Under the pieces are notes generated by a model. That model searched no databases. It was not told where the DNA came from and saw only the letters and a program-made list of their open reading frames with translations. Shown here piece after piece: positions 63,440 to 64,000 of a DNA stretch of 64,000 bases (positions are counted from its first letter, which is position 1; each line of letters starts with the position of its first letter). The translations under genes were made by a program, and so were the position numbers. The stretch comes from Saprospiraceae bacterium (GTDB lineage Bacteria; Bacteroidota; Bacteroidia; Chitinophagales; Saprospiraceae), in assembly GCA_016722295.1 (NCBI GenBank), contig JADKGL010000029.1:62001-126000 (forward strand). The letters run 5' to 3'.

Positions 63440-64000
63440 ATGTTAACTCAATTTCTTGTTTATTTAGAGAAAGAAAAAAGATATTCATCGCATACAGTAA
63501 ATGCATATCATACTGATTTACATCAGTTTAAAGTTTATTTGGAACTTCAATACAGTATTTTGAATTTGAATGAAGTAAAATATAATTATGTTAGATCTTG
63601 GATCGCGAGCCTATCGATTAAATCAATTGATAATAGGTCAATCCACAGAAAAATATCAAGTTTAAAATCATATTACAATTGGGCAATAAGATATAAATAT
63701 ATAGACCAAAGCCCAATAGAGAAAGTCATTTCGCCAAAACTTAAAAAGAGATTACCTGAAGTGATTCAAAAAAGAGAAGTACAGGAATTATTTGATCTAA
63801 CCATTGAAACTGACGACTTCGAAACTCTTAGAAATTCGTTAATTATGAGCCTTTTTTATCAATGCGGACTGCGTAGAGCTGAATTAATTGGATTAAAGCT
63901 TAGCGATATTCAGCAAAAAACAAAAACATTAAAAGTAATAGGGAAGGTCAATAAAGAGCGAGTCATACCGTTTGGTAATGAACTATTAGGAATTATTTTA
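63440..64000 (+). CDS. Tyrosine recombinase, XerC/XerD type (C-terminus cut by window edge)
   Basis: The start ATG at 63440 opens the SAM-like core-binding domain (MLTQFLVYLEKEKRYSSHTVNAYHTDLHQF), and the catalytic domain begins near residue 105. The first catalytic Arg lies in QCGLRRAEL (Arg145) and the hairpin Lys region is GKVNKER near 168-174. The window ends at codon 187 of about 295, so the HxxR and Tyr motifs are not visible. This is most like the housekeeping dimer-resolution recombinases and not a phage integrase. Which of XerC or XerD it is cannot be told. Confidence 0.9.
   Translation, partial: MLTQFLVYLEKEKRYSSHTVNAYHTDLHQFKVYLELQYSILNLNEVKYNYVRSWIASLSIKSIDNRSIHRKISSLKSYYNWAIRYKYIDQSPIEKVISPKLKKRLPEVIQKREVQELFDLTIETDDFETLRNSLIMSLFYQCGLRRAELIGLKLSDIQQKTKTLKVIGKVNKERVIPFGNELLGIIL

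Noticed and set aside
63440..64000. Tyrosine recombinase as marker of an integrated element at the right edge
   Set aside because: It resembles housekeeping XerC/XerD, follows rpoD, and no att site or phage gene is near.

Overview
The window is an AT-rich stretch of a Bacteroidota chromosome, most likely from the Saprospiraceae or a close relative (the family level is inference). Three kinds of evidence agree. First, type IX secretion (T9SS) genes and cargo are present: porX, porD, proteins with C-terminal type A sorting domains, and a very large protein with a type B (gliding-associated) C-terminus. Second, promoters of the Bacteroidota type (TAnnTTTG at -7) precede many genes. Third, a short primary sigma factor without region 1.1 is encoded at 62496-63359. 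Genes are dense, spacing is tight and both strands are used. I saw no tRNA, rRNA, CRISPR array, insertion sequence or prophage.

Layout. 1-8 kb: glyA (cut by the window edge), a secreted peptidoglycan-binding protein built of 23-residue repeats, an HD phosphohydrolase, porX, and a DUF5916 outer-membrane protein. 8.4-17.4 kb: a TPR sensor kinase with a LuxR-type regulator, an RluA-type pseudouridine synthase, a RibF-glycosyltransferase fusion, mrp, pyrF and an ABC exporter. 17.5-27 kb: fbp, a three-HhH protein and ComEC (DNA uptake), an OmpA lipoprotein with a membrane-anchored tandem-HhH protein, purL and a TlpA-like lipoprotein. 27-31.4 kb: an exported caspase-like protease with a downstream envelope protein, then purN. 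31.4-41.7 kb: two long minus-strand runs, bamD-rpoZ-coaBC-porD and ftsY-UbiD-rRNA methylase-M28 peptidase-folK-deoxynucleoside kinase. 41.9-45.9 kb: a DUF1800-DUF1501-T9SS cargo operon. 46-53.5 kb: mqnD, a second RluA-type enzyme, the SRP RNA gene (not protein coding, at 47627), a transaldolase, a nucleoside phosphorylase, an M4 peptidase and the pyruvate dehydrogenase E1 beta subunit. 53.8-64 kb: the giant T9SS type B protein, rpsO-pnp with a structured spacer, the primary sigma factor, and a tyrosine recombinase cut by the right edge.

How the genes fit together. The envelope theme is strong: BamD assembles outer-membrane proteins, PorX and PorD serve T9SS, and at least four genes encode T9SS cargo (M28, M4, the discoidin-like protein and the type B giant). 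The SRP RNA and its receptor FtsY are both here, serving inner-membrane targeting. MqnD and a large UbiD-type decarboxylase suggest menaquinone synthesis by the futalosine route. Housekeeping metabolism is represented by purL, purN, pyrF, glyA, folK, ribF, coaBC, fbp, transaldolase and pdhB.

The least explained parts are the caspase plus envelope-protein pair, the OmpA/tandem-HhH pair facing the ComEC operon, the 18-repeat peptidoglycan-binding protein, the RibF-GT2 fusion and the folded rpsO-pnp spacer.
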